A stretch of 64,000 nucleotides of DNA from Hofstenia miamia (GCA_004352715.1 SCFE01000101.1:585226-649225); one strand, 5' to 3'; positions 35,501-47,689 are shown, counted from the stretch's first letter. Program-made: numbers and translations. The notes: generated from the sequence alone by a model not told the origin.

Positions 35501-38500
35501 TAAATATGTTGATTGTCTCTCTAAAACTTGGGCAAGGTTTTTACAAGCAAATCGTGTAATAGATCATAGAATAGGTCATTTCTATCCACTTGCTGGACCA
35601 CATATTTTCAGTGCTGATCCCGAACCAGTCTTGATCAGTGAAACAAAAACTGGTTCAACTACTTTTCTGGGGAGCAAAAACTTGTCCGGGCTCGGCAGGA
35701 CTTTATTCTGCGGGATCTGAATTGTCAATTCCGTGAAATTCACTTGTTCAATAGTATAAGTTCTATGTTCATCAAAATCAGCAGAATTTTAAAGTCTGTT
35801 GGTGCTAGTTCTATATTTATTATTCGACTCCCATGTTAATCCAATCAAGTTGAAATATTCATCCCAAGAGCTCAGAATGAAACCAGTAAATCACATTGGA
35901 CTAAATGGTCCCGAAGAACATTATATGTGTTTATATAGCAAAAAAAATGACAAATTAATTTTTCATCAAATTTCTAAAACTAATTTTGATTGCAGTGCAA
36001 GCCTAACGATTTACTTATAGATCAACTAAAAAAGAAAAGAAAAAAACCTTAAATGTAATGGGGACAAACAGAAAAAGTTGTATTGTCATCGTTAAATATT
36101 TTGCTATCAACATTTGATCTTGGCAAAATCATTAAAATGAATTCTTCCAGACTTTAATAACACCGTGAAGAGATTAAGCAAAGAAGAATGTCGTGCTGAT
36201 TTCTGATGTTCTTGAACATAGCCGTTTAGGTATTAAGGATGAAAATGTTCAATTTCCGGATTAAAATTCCCGGTTTTAGGAAAATGATCAAGGAAGGATT
36301 TCAACAGCGATCAATAACAAAATGATATTTTTTTCTGATCAGACAAAGTTAGTAGATATATCGATTCATGCAATTTCCAAAAGAATGCACAGCGAACAAT
36401 TCCGATGTTCGAGCATTTATGACTTGGCTTTTGATCGCATTTCCCCAAAATGTTTTTCAGAGAAATATAGGTAAAGCCAATTTACAGAATATATTAAATT
36501 TTTAACACTTATTGTGAATGAAAAAGAGTTTATAAACCAATACCTGTCTGTCAGTGTAAATGTGTCAAGCATTTTATTCTAATTTCATCAAATGGTAATT
36601 ACTTTTACATTTTGGCACCCTGTACCTGAAGTACCCGATGAATTTTGGTCATGATTATAGATCCTCCGGGACACGTATGCACCTAAATTATTTCTACCGC
36701 CACTGATAAGCATTTAACCAATTTTTGAATTATAAGTATAGGTACATAGATTATTTCGTGTGTAAATCTTAACGTAATTTGACTGAAGGCAAAGAATTCA
36801 TAACAAATATATCACCAGCTTTTAACTTTAACATCAATTAAATGTGACTTAAGTAATTGATAAAATAGGGGAGCAAAGCAAGGAAACGAGTTAATTAAGC
36901 AAAATATCGATTAATAGGAGTATTGTTGGGTGAATCACAAATGAAAGTAATTAGAGAACGAACGACTAATAATAGAGTTACCGACAATTAACAGCTAGAT
37001 GACGCGAAAGAAAAACTTTTGTGGGAAAAAATTCGGTACTAATTAACTTTTAAGATTCAATTAATAAAGTAAGAAACCAAAGATTTGCTCAAAGTAAACA
37101 TTAATTACCAGATAATTACAACAAACGATCTCGCTATTGTGATAAAATTACATTCATTTCTTTCAAAAACAAATGTTATATTCTGTTATTTTATTTTAAA
37201 ATTATTACTTGTTACACTAAAAACGAATATGCAAACGGATATAAAAAAGCTGTGAATATATATATATATAAACCTTACAAATTAAATACAATGTTCTATT
37301 CCAATGCCATCTGTTCTTTTAATTCCTATATTGTAATAATAATTACACTTAATGTTAAACTAAAAACTTTCCCTTACTCGATAATAATTATGTGCACCGA
37401 CTATCCGCGGGTAATACCCTATATATGTATACATTTATACTTGACTCTCTGTCCCAAACACGTCATATATATATCCGGTGCTCTGTTTTTTGATTCCCTT
37501 CCCATAGTTGAGGAAATTTTCAACTCAATATTTTTTTTGTCTCTTTTAGCAATATGTTCAACCCTATTCTTCGCAAGAGGGGGGGTTAATTTTTATTAAT
37601 AGCATTTTTTAAAAGAAATTTAGTTTTACACATTCTGTGAAAATTTTAGGCTGAAAGCGTTATTTGTCAGGTAATTATGACCACTTGTCAATGGTTATTG
37701 ACATTTATTTTAACATAGAAATATAAAAATGACTTGACAAAAACAAAAAATGCTGACATCAGCATTAATAACTACAAATTATTATGTCTTAAGCTATTAC
37801 TAGATTTTATAATTTGTGCGTTGAATAGAAAAATTTCAAAAGTTGACAAAAATAATAACAATTTTGACGTAAGACACCTCTTAGCACTTTTTCAATTTTT
37901 TTCAAACGTCAGCAAAAATGTCAGGTTAAGAATTATATTTTTGGCATTTTTTTAAACTTTTTACCCCATATAACCTTTGTGCCAAACTTCATGACAATAG
38001 CATTCATATATCAAAAATATACCTGGGAGTATTTCTACCCCCTTGTGAAACCAACATACATAAAAAGGGTTGTGAGGATTAGGGTTAAAAACGGTTAACT
38101 AAGGTGTATGTATATATATAAAACCAGTGAAACACTGGCCATTGTTTAAAATATGTTGAATTATGTGAAATATACGTAGAATATATATGGAAATAGCAAA
38201 TTAATACAGTGGTTTCTAATATTGATCTAAATAAATTCCAAATTGCAAGTTGTAATCAGGTTAAAGACATCGCTTTTAATCCTTACATTAATGTACTGTT
38301 CCAAATGGGAAACAATTTTATCTTTAGAATTTGTTTGTAATCTGCTGAAGCAGCTAAGTAAAGTTTTGGAAAAGCTCCAAATATTGTTGTATGGTCCAAA
38401 TTTTTTATTTTTTAAAATATTTTGTAAATTTTAGTATTTATACCCATTCAATTATTATAGATACAAAATTAAATATATAATGTATAACAATAGAGATAAT

Positions 38501-38767
38501 ATAACAAGTTTGTTAAAGCCTAATATCGATTCTGTGTATATACAAAACAATTTTTGGAGTAGCATTATGGCCATATTTTTTAGTTTTGCCATCCATAACG
38601 GCTATAAAGTTTTTAATGAAAACACCATTACGTTTAACCAAATATGTTACATAATGGTATGCTACCATACAAAAATCCAGCACATCTGATATACAATAGC
38701 TACTAATTTTTGCCAATCCCAAATGTAACTGCATTATTTGATAGTGAATTTTCATTTATGATATTGA
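32514..38767. other. Long AT-rich stretch with no recognised gene
   Basis: Apart from AT microsatellites (32577-32592 and short runs near 37258 and 38109), no exon, transposase motif or bounded repeat could be recognised on either strand. The open frames at 35799-36020, 37252-37599 and 37734-37955 are short and low-complexity, without domain or splice context. Small exons of an unrecognised gene cannot be excluded. Confidence 0.5.
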
Positions 38768-38905
38768 TAGGCCAAGGCTCATAGACAAGATCCAAAATTT
38801 AAAATCCGACTCGACTTAACCCGAGACTCGACTAGACTTGAATTTTAGAAAGTGACTCGACTCGATTCTACTCAAAGCAAAAATATCTAGACTCGCCGGG
38901 ACCCT
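38768..38905. repeat. GACTCGA-word patch
   Basis: Words CCGACTCGACTTAACCCGAG, GACTCGACTAGACTTG and GACTCGACTCGATTC cluster here just left of the LINE that starts near 38930. It is probably one end of a word-array element. The other end was not identified. Confidence 0.4.
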
Positions 38906-38929
38906 AATATAAGAATTCGGAATTTACAT

Positions 38930-41065
38930 GAATCCAAAGAAAAATTTAAGAAGAGGATTTGAAGAAATTAAACAAATTTTTTTGTCATTGGTAAATGAGG
39001 AAGTACCAATTAACGATTTTTTCAGGATTGGAGCTTATAGTGAAAAGAGGAATCGAACTGTAATAGTGAGGTTTTCAAATACCTGAAATGGTAGCAAACT
39101 TTTAGCTAGGGCCCACCTTCTGAAGGAATTTTCTGATAGAGTATTTATTCCAAAGGAATTCAGAGCTGAAGATTAAATTATTGAAAAAAAGTTTTTTAAA
39201 ACTCGATATGAACTTTTACAAAAGAGGTAAAATTAAAATTTGTAATTTGAAATTATATATCAGTGGGTAAGAGTTGTTCTTTGAGACAATCAATTTTTTT
39301 ATGCCATTAAATAAATATTAGATCTCTTAAGAAGTCTAATGTTACCTATCACTTATATTGTGATATCAAAATAAATTCTATAGCTTTTTGTTTTGTGACA
39401 GAAACTTGGTCATCTTCAGTTGTTAATGACACCTTTGTTTCTCTTCGAGGGCTTAAGTCATTTAGAAATGACGGATCTACAAGAAATTCTGTTAAAAATA
39501 TTGTGGGGGATTATGTGCTTTGTTTGATTTCAATATCCTTCAATGCAACTGTACCATCCCAAGTTTGATTTATTTGTAATTCTGTGGTTAGAAATTTCTG
39601 TTGATGCGCAAATTCTGTACCTTTTACTATGCTGATGATGTGAGCTAAAGTGTTGCATTAAGTGAACATATAGTTCTATCATATGTAGTACTAAGTGATT
39701 TTAAAAACTACCCAAACTTTATGCTATGTGGTGAATTAATGGGCTTGATACGTCGTGCGGTTGAAGTAAGCTGGAGCTTTACGCAAGTAAACTTTCTACC
39801 AATTCAAGATTCCAAAATTTTAGACAAAGTATTTTGTTTTAATTCTCAGAATTTCGATTTCACATCAAATTGTTCATCAAGTATTGCTACAGATCACTTG
39901 GTTGTTATTTATTCTATTACTCCGCCTCCAAGCCCCAAACGAATGCAATATTTAGAAACCAAAACATAAATTCACGAAGATTGTTGTTCGAATTCTTTCT
40001 TTATGTAAGTTTGACGAGCTTTATAAACTTCTTGTGTAAATCAATCAGTAAGTCACTTCATGAGTAGTATCAACACATTATTTAATTTTAAAGTTTCATG
40101 TCCAACACGTCGAATTACAAATAGAGACAGAGATCCTGAGTAGGTAGCTCCTGTAATAAAGATATTGAAGAAAAAGAAATTCTATTGCAAAGTTCGTATT
40201 ACCAATGGGAAAAAATTAAGTAAAACTCTCATCATATTCATAAAATAGCATCTAAAAAATGGTGGTAGAAAATGAGTGATCCTATATCTAGTACAAAATT
40301 CTTAAGCAGGGGTATATTTTGATGCTGTTAAAATCAATGATCATTTTAATAGAATATCTTATAATGAGTTAGAATACAATCCATCATTTCAATCTAGTGC
40401 TGATGAAAGCCATTTTTTCATTGATATTAGATTTACTATTGCATGCAGCGTATGAGTAAGTCTGCAAGGTGGTCTGTCTCATTGGATTTTCAAATAAAGG
40501 TGTTTCCTGTATGTCAGATCCCATTTGCTACATATTTAATTAATGATTTTCTACCATCCTTTGGCGACTTATCGAAGGAATGGTTCTTCACAAATACGTA
40601 TCTTCTTCATATCACAATAGTCTATCAAGTCGTCAATTTGGTTTTGAAAAAATAGCTTCCCTGCTTGTGCACTCATTAAGCTTCTTAACGACTTGTTCAA
40701 ATTTAAAAACGTTCGAACTATTGTAGAATTATTTCATTAGATATGACGAAAGCTTTTGATAGAGTGAATCACAAATCAATAATAGATGGCTTAATCAATA
40801 TTCTTCCGTCACTTACCCTTCTAATTATATCATCGTATTGCAGATTGTTACATGGCAGATCCCATTGCGTAAGCTATGAGGTAAAATTTCAATAAATAAG
40901 TTCACGACCTTGGGATTTCCTCAAGGAACTGTAAATGGGCCAATTTTATTTATAGCTCTGTAAATGACACCTATTTACAAAAAATATTTTCTGTACAACA
41001 TCATCATCATTGATTGCATACGCAGATGATAATATCTCTGCGTCTTTGCAGGTACATATATTGAG
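38930..41065 (+). pseudogene. CR1/Jockey-like LINE, decayed and 3'-truncated
   Basis: Plus-strand pieces follow LINE order. The ORF1 C terminus is at 39030-39210 (RIGAYSEKRNRTVIVRFSNT, LLARAHLLKEFSDRVF). The APE-type endonuclease follows from about 39310 (NIRSL, FVTETWSSS, SFRNDGS) to 39930 (VVLSDFKNYP near 39690, then IATDHLVV near 39890). Reverse transcriptase is at 40730-41045 (TKAFDRVNHKSIIDGLINI, GFPQGTVNGPILF, then SLIAYADDNISAS with catalytic ADD). Frameshifts and stops break every domain. Homology stops near 41065, where the minus-strand gypsy element begins, so the thumb, tail and 3' end are missing. Confidence 0.8.
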
Positions 41066-41189
41066 AGAGATCCGTGCTCTTTTTGAAGTAGAATTTGGAA
41101 ATTGTGATTCTTTTCACTGGTTTTCTTCAGGAGCGTTGAAAGTCTGTAGTGAGAAATTCTTCGATTTCTTTGGACAACTTATGCACAGC

Positions 41190-42600
41190 TCAAGTAATTT
41201 CATCGTTTGTTGTTTCATTTTCATTTTGAGTGCACTTAGGGAGCACCAGTCTTGAAAGGGTGTCTGCAGCATACATGTATTTTCCAGGGACATATTTTAC
41301 TTGGATGTCATGATACATCTGAAGATCTAGCATTAATCTTTGTACACGCGGGGGAGTGAGATTTATCGGTCTTTTGTGAAGGCTTTCTAGAGGGTTATGA
41401 TCTGTGTGCATGATTATGTGTCGTCCATAGATGTATTCGTGGAATTTTTTACACCCAAACACGATTGCCAAAAGTTCTTTCTCGAATTGTGAATAGTTAA
41501 TTTCACTGGAGGTTAATGCACACACAGCAAAACCAAATGGTCTTTCGTCTTATAAAAGACATACTCCTAAGCCGAATTGTGATGAATCTGCTTGTAATGT
41601 CGTCGTTTTGTTCTTTCGATCAAAATGCTTCAGTACTGGGTGCGTGCAAAGCACCTTTTTTATATCCTCAATTGCTTTTGAATGTTCACTTTCCCATTTT
41701 CACTCATTATCAAATTTTAGCAGTTGCCGCAAAAAATACGTCATATCAGATAGGTTTGGCAAAAAAAGAAAATAAAAAGTTTACCATTCCCAGGAATTTT
41801 TGTAATTTTTTCTTTGTTGATGAAATGGCATTTCATTAATTACTTTTGTTTTCTCGGGAAGGACACGGAATCCTTCACGTTTAATTACAAATCCCATGTC
41901 TTGAATGAGTCTTTTATATATTGAAACTTTTTAAATTTAAACTTAATGTTTGTTTCTTTTGCTCTTTTGAGTACTTCTACTACTGTGTTATCATGAGCTA
42001 CTTTATCTTCTGTGGCAATGCATATATCGTCAAGTATGACGATTACATTTGGCATGTCTCCAAATATACTATCATCCATTTGTTGAGCTTCACCAGATGC
42101 TGATGCTAATCCATTAGGCAGTCTTTTTGAATAGAATCTTCTGAAAGGAGTATTGAATGCACATGTCTTTGATGAATGCTTGCTCAGGTTTATGTGCCAA
42201 AATTCGTCAGATAAGTCAATAACACTGAAGAGCAATTTTCTGTTGAAGAATGATCATATTTGCACATTTGTTGGTGGATTGTGTAGTTCTCGTATAATTG
42301 CAGAATTCAGTTCTTTTGCAGAGTGAGTCTTAGATCTCCAGATTTCTTCTCAGCTATTACCAAATTTCCTACCCATTCTGCAGCATTTTGAATCAATGAA
42401 TCCAGTTTGTCTTTTAAATTGTCTAGTAATGATAGAGATACACGTTTAGAAGCGTCAATGACTGGCTTTGCATTTGGTTCTAACTGTATATCATATTCGC
42501 ATCTTTATTCACCTTGTTCTGGAAATACGTTTTAAAATTCACCGTACAACTTCTTCAATGTTAACGGTCCGGAGAGGTGAGTGTGTTCTTTGCTATTTAC
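41190..42600 (-). pseudogene. Ty3/gypsy reverse transcriptase and RNase H
   Basis: From high to low coordinates: the RT N-terminal segment (PVIDASKRVSLSLLDNLKDK, EWVGNLVIAEKKSGDLRL) at about 42470-42330. Then SVIDLSDEFWHINLS, TPFRRFYSKRLPNGLASA and the catalytic block VIVILDDICIA at 42235-41885. The RT/RNase H connection lies at 41840-41560 (FIPNLS-type and VLKHFDRKN-type motifs). RNase H is open at 41525-41190 (EINYSQFEKELLAIVFGCKK, HTDHNPLESL, KYVPGKYMYAADTLSRL). Several frame changes and a stop separate the blocks. The usual tyrosine of the YxDD box reads as Ile here (ILDD). Confidence 0.9.
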
Positions 42601-42855
42601 ATCTTTCCGGACCTGATCTGAAAATCCTGTTTGTTTACTGCACCAACTATATTATTCTGTACAAAGTTAACTTTTAGCAATTCGTACTGTAATGACGTAG
42701 ATAGGCCGAGTATTGCAGTCACATTTTCTGAACAAATAATGAATTTTACTTTTCTTGTCATATTGTGTCTTTCCATCGTCACAGACGCTAAACTTTTACT
42801 GTGATTTGATTTCCACCATAACCAGTTAAACGACAGTTGGCTTTTTGTATCTGTT
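42600..42855 (-). pseudogene. Ty3/gypsy protease, C-terminal half
   Basis: Minus-strand codons read RLTGYGGNQI, SLASVTMERHNMTRKVKFII and ENVTAILGLSTSLQYELLKV. The GYGG...ILGL order is the flap and C-terminal half of a retropepsin-type protease. The matching N-terminal half with the catalytic Asp lies at 44560-44650, on the far side of the inserted LINE. Confidence 0.8.
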
Positions 42856-42888
42856 AAGATAAGATAAGATAAGATAAGATAAGATAAG
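42856..42888. repeat. (AAGAT)n tail
   Basis: About 6.6 pentanucleotide units at the 3' end of the minus-strand LINE. Confidence 0.95.
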
Positions 42889-43445
42889 GCAATCTTTATT
42901 AAGAGAAGGTAAAGCAATTAATACACACTGATGGCTTCTCAAAATAGCGTCATTAAAAAAAATAAAACAAAATCATACTATTTACAAACCTATACATTGC
43001 TAAGAAGGCTAAGAATAAGTCTACATTCTAGTAATTGTGTAAATGCTATTATTGAATTTGTACCCTGTCCAAGATCTTCCTGAGATGAATTTTTGCTTAA
43101 GAATCAATCTTTTCACACTATTTCGGAATTCTTTCAGTTTTGTAATACGCTTAATTTCGATAGATTATTCCATTGCCTTGTGGCTACGTTTAAAAATGAA
43201 TTTTCTTTGACTTTACGTCTGAACCTAGTGACAACATATTTCTTAGACTGTCTATTGAAAGTTTTCTTGAGTTCAGGGAGATTTATCTTATCATAAGGCG
43301 GAATTTCGTTAGCAGATTTGAAAAATAATGTAGCAATATTGATTTGTATTAATTGTTGAGAAGGACACGTTTCCAAAATATAATTTTTGCTGTTACTAGA
43401 ATTTCTTTTGCAAACATTTAAAGCCCATTTATATTGCAGCTGAAG

Positions 43446-44182
43446 NNNNNNNNNNNNNNNNNNNNNNNNNNNNNNNNNNNNNNNNNNNNNNNNNNNNNNN
43501 NNNNNNNNNNNNNNNNNNNNNNNNNNNNNNNNNNNNNNNNNNNNNNNNNNNNNNNNNNNNNNNNNNNNNNNNNNNNNNNNNNNNNNNNNNNNNNNNNNNN
43601 NNNNNNNNNNNNNNNNNNNNNNNNNNNNNNNNNNNNNNNNNNNNNNNNNNNNNNNNNNNNNNNNNNNNNNNNNNNNNNNNNNNNNNNNNNNNNNNNNNNN
43701 NNNNNNNNNNNNNNNNNNNNNNNNNNNNNNNNNNNNNNNNNNNNNNNNNNNNNNNNNNNNNNNNNNNNNNNNNNNNNNNNNNNNNNNNNNNNNNNNNNNN
43801 NNNNNNNNNNNNNNNNNNNNNNNNNNNNNNNNNNNNNNNNNNNNNNNNNNNNNNNNNNNNNNNNNNNNNNNNNNNNNNNNNNNNNNNNNNNNNNNNNNNN
43901 NNNNNNNNNNNNNNNNNNNNNNNNNNNNNNNNNNNNNNNNNNNNNNNNNNNNNNNNNNNNNNNNNNNNNNNNNNNNNNNNNNNNNNNNNNNNNNNNNNNN
44001 NNNNNNNNNNNNNNNNNNNNNNNNNNNNNNNNNNNNNNNNNNNNNNNNNNNNNNNNNNNNNNNNNNNNNNNNNNNNNNNNNNNNNNNNNNNNNNNNNNNN
44101 NNNNNNNNNNNNNNNNNNNNNNNNNNNNNNNNNNNNNNNNNNNNNNNNNNNNNNNNNNNNNNNNNNNNNNNNNNNNNNNNNN
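43446..44182. other. Assembly gap (N)
   Basis: 737 unknown bases in the middle of the LINE reverse transcriptase. The catalytic (F/Y)xDD block must lie inside it. Confidence 1.
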
Positions 44183-44554
44183 AAAGTACTGAGTTGATTT
44201 TAACTCGTTGTTTCCTATTACTTAAGAAACTCGCAATTAAACTAGTACTATCGAGGGACAATCCCATACGTTTAAGTTTTTTTATTAGTATGTCATGGTC
44301 GATTGAATCAAATGCCTTAGAGAGATCTAAGCATGCAATAGCAACATATTGTTGATCATCCAATGAATTTCGTCAGTTCTCTGTTGCCTGGATAAGTGCA
44401 TCATTCGTTGAAAAATTTCTTCTAAATTCTCAAAAACTTTACTTATTGGGGTCGTGATTGAAATAGGCCTATAATTTAGTGGGCATGTTTCATCATTTTT
44501 TTTGTAAAGCGGAGTAACATGTGCTTCTTTTAAGCAGTCTGGGAATGTTTTGGA

Positions 44555-44660
44555 TTTAAAAGTTTATTGTTTACACCTACGCTTTTGAGGTCTTTATATG
44601 AGAGCACATTGCATTGTGCACCTGAGTCAATTTTCATCTGGATTCTTCATTTGCTAATTA
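44555..44660 (-). pseudogene. Ty3/gypsy protease, N-terminal half
   Basis: The minus strand reads QMKIDSGAQCNVLSYKDLKS, where DSGA is the catalytic aspartate motif of retroviral-type proteases (D-S/T-G-A). It is cut by the LINE after NNKLLNPK. The rest of the domain resumes at 42855. A genuine enzyme would need both halves joined. Confidence 0.85.
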
Positions 44661-44852
44661 TAGCTATTGTTTCAATTGATTTTGGTGAATACTCGTTCAT
44701 CCTATGAGTTGTCAATCATAGGAACCTTCTGCTTCGTCTGATGAATTGTTGTATTTGTCTTGAAGATCATTTACTTGGTTTACAGCTGGGATGGGTTTCA
44801 GTGGTTTGGTTTTACAAACTATTGCAAAATAATTTCTTCTACCACATTAGTT

Positions 44853-45574
44853 TCAATCACTTCCTACAGCCGGGCAATTATTTTTTACATGAGTACTTTC
44901 ACATTTTCCGCAATTAATGCTTTGAGACATTCGCACTTCAGGAAGTGTCAATTTGTGTCTTTTTCCAATAAATCTTCTCTGTCTGATGTAGGCGATTTCG
45001 TCTGTTTCATATTCAACGTTTGTAACGTGATCTTGTAGAGCGGAGGAAATTGACAAAATTTGAGCAGCAGTTTTCTCTGTACACTTGCAAATCTCAACGG
45101 CCTTTTGCAAATCAAAATTTGGTTCTCTTAATAGTCTTTATTGAAGATTTCCATTGGGTAATGTGATGATAATTTGGTCGCGCATTAGAGACTCAGTGAG
45201 ATTCTGAAAATTGCAATTTCGAGCAAGACGAATGCGTCCGATACTTTCTTGTTCCTTGTTTAGTGAAAAGAATTTGAATCTCTTAAACGTTTCGTTCTTT
45301 GTCCAGATGAAATATTTCTCAAACTTTTTAATTACTACATTGAAGTTGGTTTTGTCTTCACCAGAAGCCATAAAGAATTGTCAAACATGTCTTTACAAAA
45401 GGAACCAATTGTTTTTAAAAGTAGACCAACCTTTACGGAGTGCGATTTCGTATCCAGTTCTATTGCTTGTAGAAAGAGTTGAAAATCGCAATGCCAACGT
45501 ATCCACTCATTCGCCATATTAGATCCGTCAAGAATTAAAGGATTTAGTTTAAGAAATTTGTACTCTGCATCCAT
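44853..45574 (-). pseudogene. Ty3/gypsy gag (capsid and zinc knuckle)
   Basis: Three minus frames make up one gag. The first, 45574-45335, starts at a plausible ATG and includes NEWIRWHCDFQLFLQAIELD and KVGLLLKTIG. The second, 45371-45138, has SGEDKTNFNVVIKKFEKYF, ETFKRFKFFSLNKEQESIG and LMRDQIIITLP. The third, 45110-44853, has LQKAVEICKCTEK and the knuckle CGKCESTHVKNNC. These are the capsid blocks and CCHC finger of Ty3/gypsy elements. The knuckle spacing is CX2CX3HX4C, one residue short of the usual CX2CX4HX4C. At least two frameshifts or stops separate the pieces. Confidence 0.85.
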
Positions 45575-45644
45575 GTTAGTTCAAGATAGATGCTAGTGAT
45601 TAAAAAGTAGATTCAAGTATATTGTACAATTTCATTACAATCAT

Positions 45645-45647
45645 ATC

Positions 45648-45681
<34 letters not shown>
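45645..45681. repeat. (AT)n microsatellite
   Basis: An AT run followed by a single N at 45682, separating the gypsy gag region from the GAGCC-word repeat. Confidence 0.95.
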
Positions 45682-45691
45682 NAGCACAGTA

Positions 45692-46008
45692 TTTGATATA
45701 CAACGAGCCCAAAACGAGCCTATTTTAGGCAAAGCAAGTTTATAGTTCTGCTTGTTAATTTGATTATGAAGATGTTTGTTATTTTTTGCAGTCAGTATGC
45801 CTTTCCTATAATCTTATTTAAGAAATGTTTATTAAATAATAGGAAGAGCTATGTAAAAAAATCTTTGAGCACAATATTTTTAAAAAAATACCGAACTAAA
45901 ACGAACCTTATTCAAAGATTTTATGTGGCGAGCTGAGCCGAACTTACACAAAATTTAAACGAGCCGAGTTGAGCCGAGCTTGGAAATGTCGGCTCGTTGA
46001 CAAGTCTG
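45692..46008. repeat. GAGCC-word repeat, copy 2
   Basis: Diverged direct copy of 1-312 with the same terminus GGCTCGTTGACAAGTCTG and the same internal phrases TAGGAAGAGC and AATACCGA. GAGCC words occur at both ends (45702-45718 and 45928-45985). No coding capacity. The left end abuts an AT microsatellite, so the original inverted terminus there is lost or unrecognised. Confidence 0.65.
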
Positions 46009-46384
46009 TATTGAACTAACAACTACATCTCTGCTAACTTGTCATTCATACAATTATCTTTCAGTTTTACAGTTTAAAATTACCAGGCGATCAGTTGAAA
46101 CCACAGAATCAACACGTTGAAATGTTGATATTGAAATGTAATTCGCCCACGCCCATAACAATGTAAATGATATCATTTCTGCCACAGAATACCCAAAACT
46201 ACAGTGTACTGCATCGTGAATAAATAGAAAACTGGGAAGGATCCCTATCGTCATTCTCACAAGCCTCATAGTAACCAGAAGCGCACTCAGAATTTCCTGT
46301 CGCACCTGAAGTTCTCTATCAATAAAAACATTTCCACTATCATTACAAAACTTGCAGCCAACCAAAATGTGAATTGACAGAGCC

Positions 46385-46960
46385 GTGCATGTGAACCTCG
46401 GAATGAAGTCTTATGTTAGACAGTGCAACAACCTCCTCACAGAGAGTTCTGAAGCCATTAGAGCCGACAGAAGTAAACTACAACTAAACCACTTTAAGCA
46501 CAAGGGTGGACGTGTCATAGTTTTTGTGAACGTGAAGAAATTCATTGTAGACGAGGTAGCCAACTGCAACAACGCTACAATTATTGCTAATAATCCCTCT
46601 GAAGTACTTCCTATCATGAGAAGCAAGAACCTAGCCTCTGTAATGGTATTTGACGCCGTAGCAAGTGATGGTCATCACATGCTAACCCCATTTCATCCCT
46701 GTGGGCCTCAAAATTAACACATGAGAATACATGAAAATTTTAAATGACATTTTCCTGCCCTGGATAACCCAGTACTATGATTCCAGCTCAAGGATCGAAA
46801 ACTGTCCAAGACCATCTACTTGAGAATATTCCCCTTTTTGTCCCAAAGAACATTGTGCCTTTCATCTGTTTATTGGTTATGGGGCGTGATCGAGATAAAG
46901 ACTAATGCTTCCCATTTAACAGTGTGAATGGTCTCAAGAGTGCAATTATGAAGGCGTTCA
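46385..46960 (+). pseudogene. Tc1/mariner-superfamily transposase relic
   Basis: The open frame to 46717 shows LNHFKHKGGRVIVFVNVKKF then IVDEVANCNNATI and LASVMVFDAVASDGHHM. These are the catalytic-core blocks around the first DDE aspartate and the following strand of Tc1/mariner-like enzymes. In intact relatives an acidic pair precedes KKF. Here the residues are Asn-Val, so the catalytic Asp appears lost. Frame-broken continuations follow: LPWITQYYDSS near 46770, then WGVIEIKTNASHLTSVNGLK near 46880-46940, the region after the last catalytic residue. The element ends could not be defined. An AT run (47025-47061) lies downstream. Confidence 0.7.
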
Positions 46961-47020
46961 GGTGTAGGTTCTTAGAAAGTGGGCAATGATAAGTTCCCAA
47001 TTTAACTGCCAAACCTTATA

Positions 47021-47024
<4 letters not shown>

Positions 47025-47061
<37 letters not shown>
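47025..47061. repeat. (AT)n microsatellite
   Basis: Uninterrupted AT run downstream of the transposase relic. Confidence 0.95.
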
Positions 47062-47063
<2 letters not shown>

Positions 47064-47689
47064 GTTCTCATTGTAAACCTGAAAACGCAGCATGACATGC
47101 GACCGTGTGATTTCAAGGTAAATAACCAATGACCAACACATATAGCTAAATGCTACCATTAATATAGCATTTCAAAATATATATGTGAAGTGCTTAGACA
47201 ATGAATATCAGGAGGCACTGATGAAACACATGCGATTGTAGTCTAAATTATACCTACATATGCAAATTTATTGGTATATTTGAACTTCAAAGTGCAAAAT
47301 TTTTGCCAGTGCAGGAAGCATATAGACATGCTCAAATAAGCCTACATAATTTACAACAAGAATTTTTTCAATTGAGTGCGGTCAGTCAATCCAAAATACA
47401 CTCCATACCTTTTTTCATTTATTACTGAAACATTTTTTGTTGATTTACCTTTTACAGCACTAAACCCAAATCATTTATCTACATTGCTAAATGTATGCTG
47501 AAAAGAAACAGTCATGATTGTGGTTTCAATGCTTTTCTTAAAATATGCTCTTGTCTATGTACCGCATTGTGGTACACACCACCAGAAACAAAGGGCATTC
47601 TACAACAAAAAGGTATTTTATGGTGATCGACCTCTCCAACTGCTATTGGCATATACCTCTTAATCAGAGATAAAATCAGATACAAAATT
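47062..47689. other. No feature recognised
   Basis: AT-rich sequence. A 62-codon minus frame at 47512-47700 has no domain. Confidence 0.5.

Larger units (their letters stand above)
42856..44550 (-). mobile_element. CR1-like LINE inserted in the gypsy protease, 5'-truncated
   Basis: On the minus strand it opens inside reverse transcriptase (FPDCLKEAHVTPLYKK, LNYRPIS at about 44535-44440). It continues with FRRNFSTNDALIQATEN, a stop, then ACLDLSKAFDSIDHDIL at 44340-44290. After the gap come the C-terminal blocks of 43440-43134 (LQLQYKWALNVCKR, FLNVATRQWNNLSKLS). It ends in a (AAGAT)n tract at 42856-42888, a microsatellite tail as found at the 3' end of several LINE clades. The 5' end is truncated at the RT, typical of incomplete reverse transcription. 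No target duplication was recognised. Confidence 0.85.
41066..45600 (-). mobile_element. Ty3/gypsy retrotransposon interrupted by a LINE
   Basis: Minus-strand order from 45574: gag matrix/capsid, zinc knuckle, protease, reverse transcriptase, RNase H. A CR1-like LINE (about 42856-44550) sits inside the protease. Downstream of RNase H at about 41190 the coding sequence fades before an integrase is reached, and no LTR was recognised at either side. The left neighbour is the opposite-strand LINE at 41065. The right neighbour is an AT run (45650-45681, with one N at 45682). Frame changes in gag and pol show it is inactive. Confidence 0.85.

Noticed and set aside
42856-42888. Cluster of GATA motifs as a regulatory region
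   Set aside because: The GATAAGATAAG run is a pentanucleotide tail at a LINE 3' end, so it is better explained by retrotransposition.
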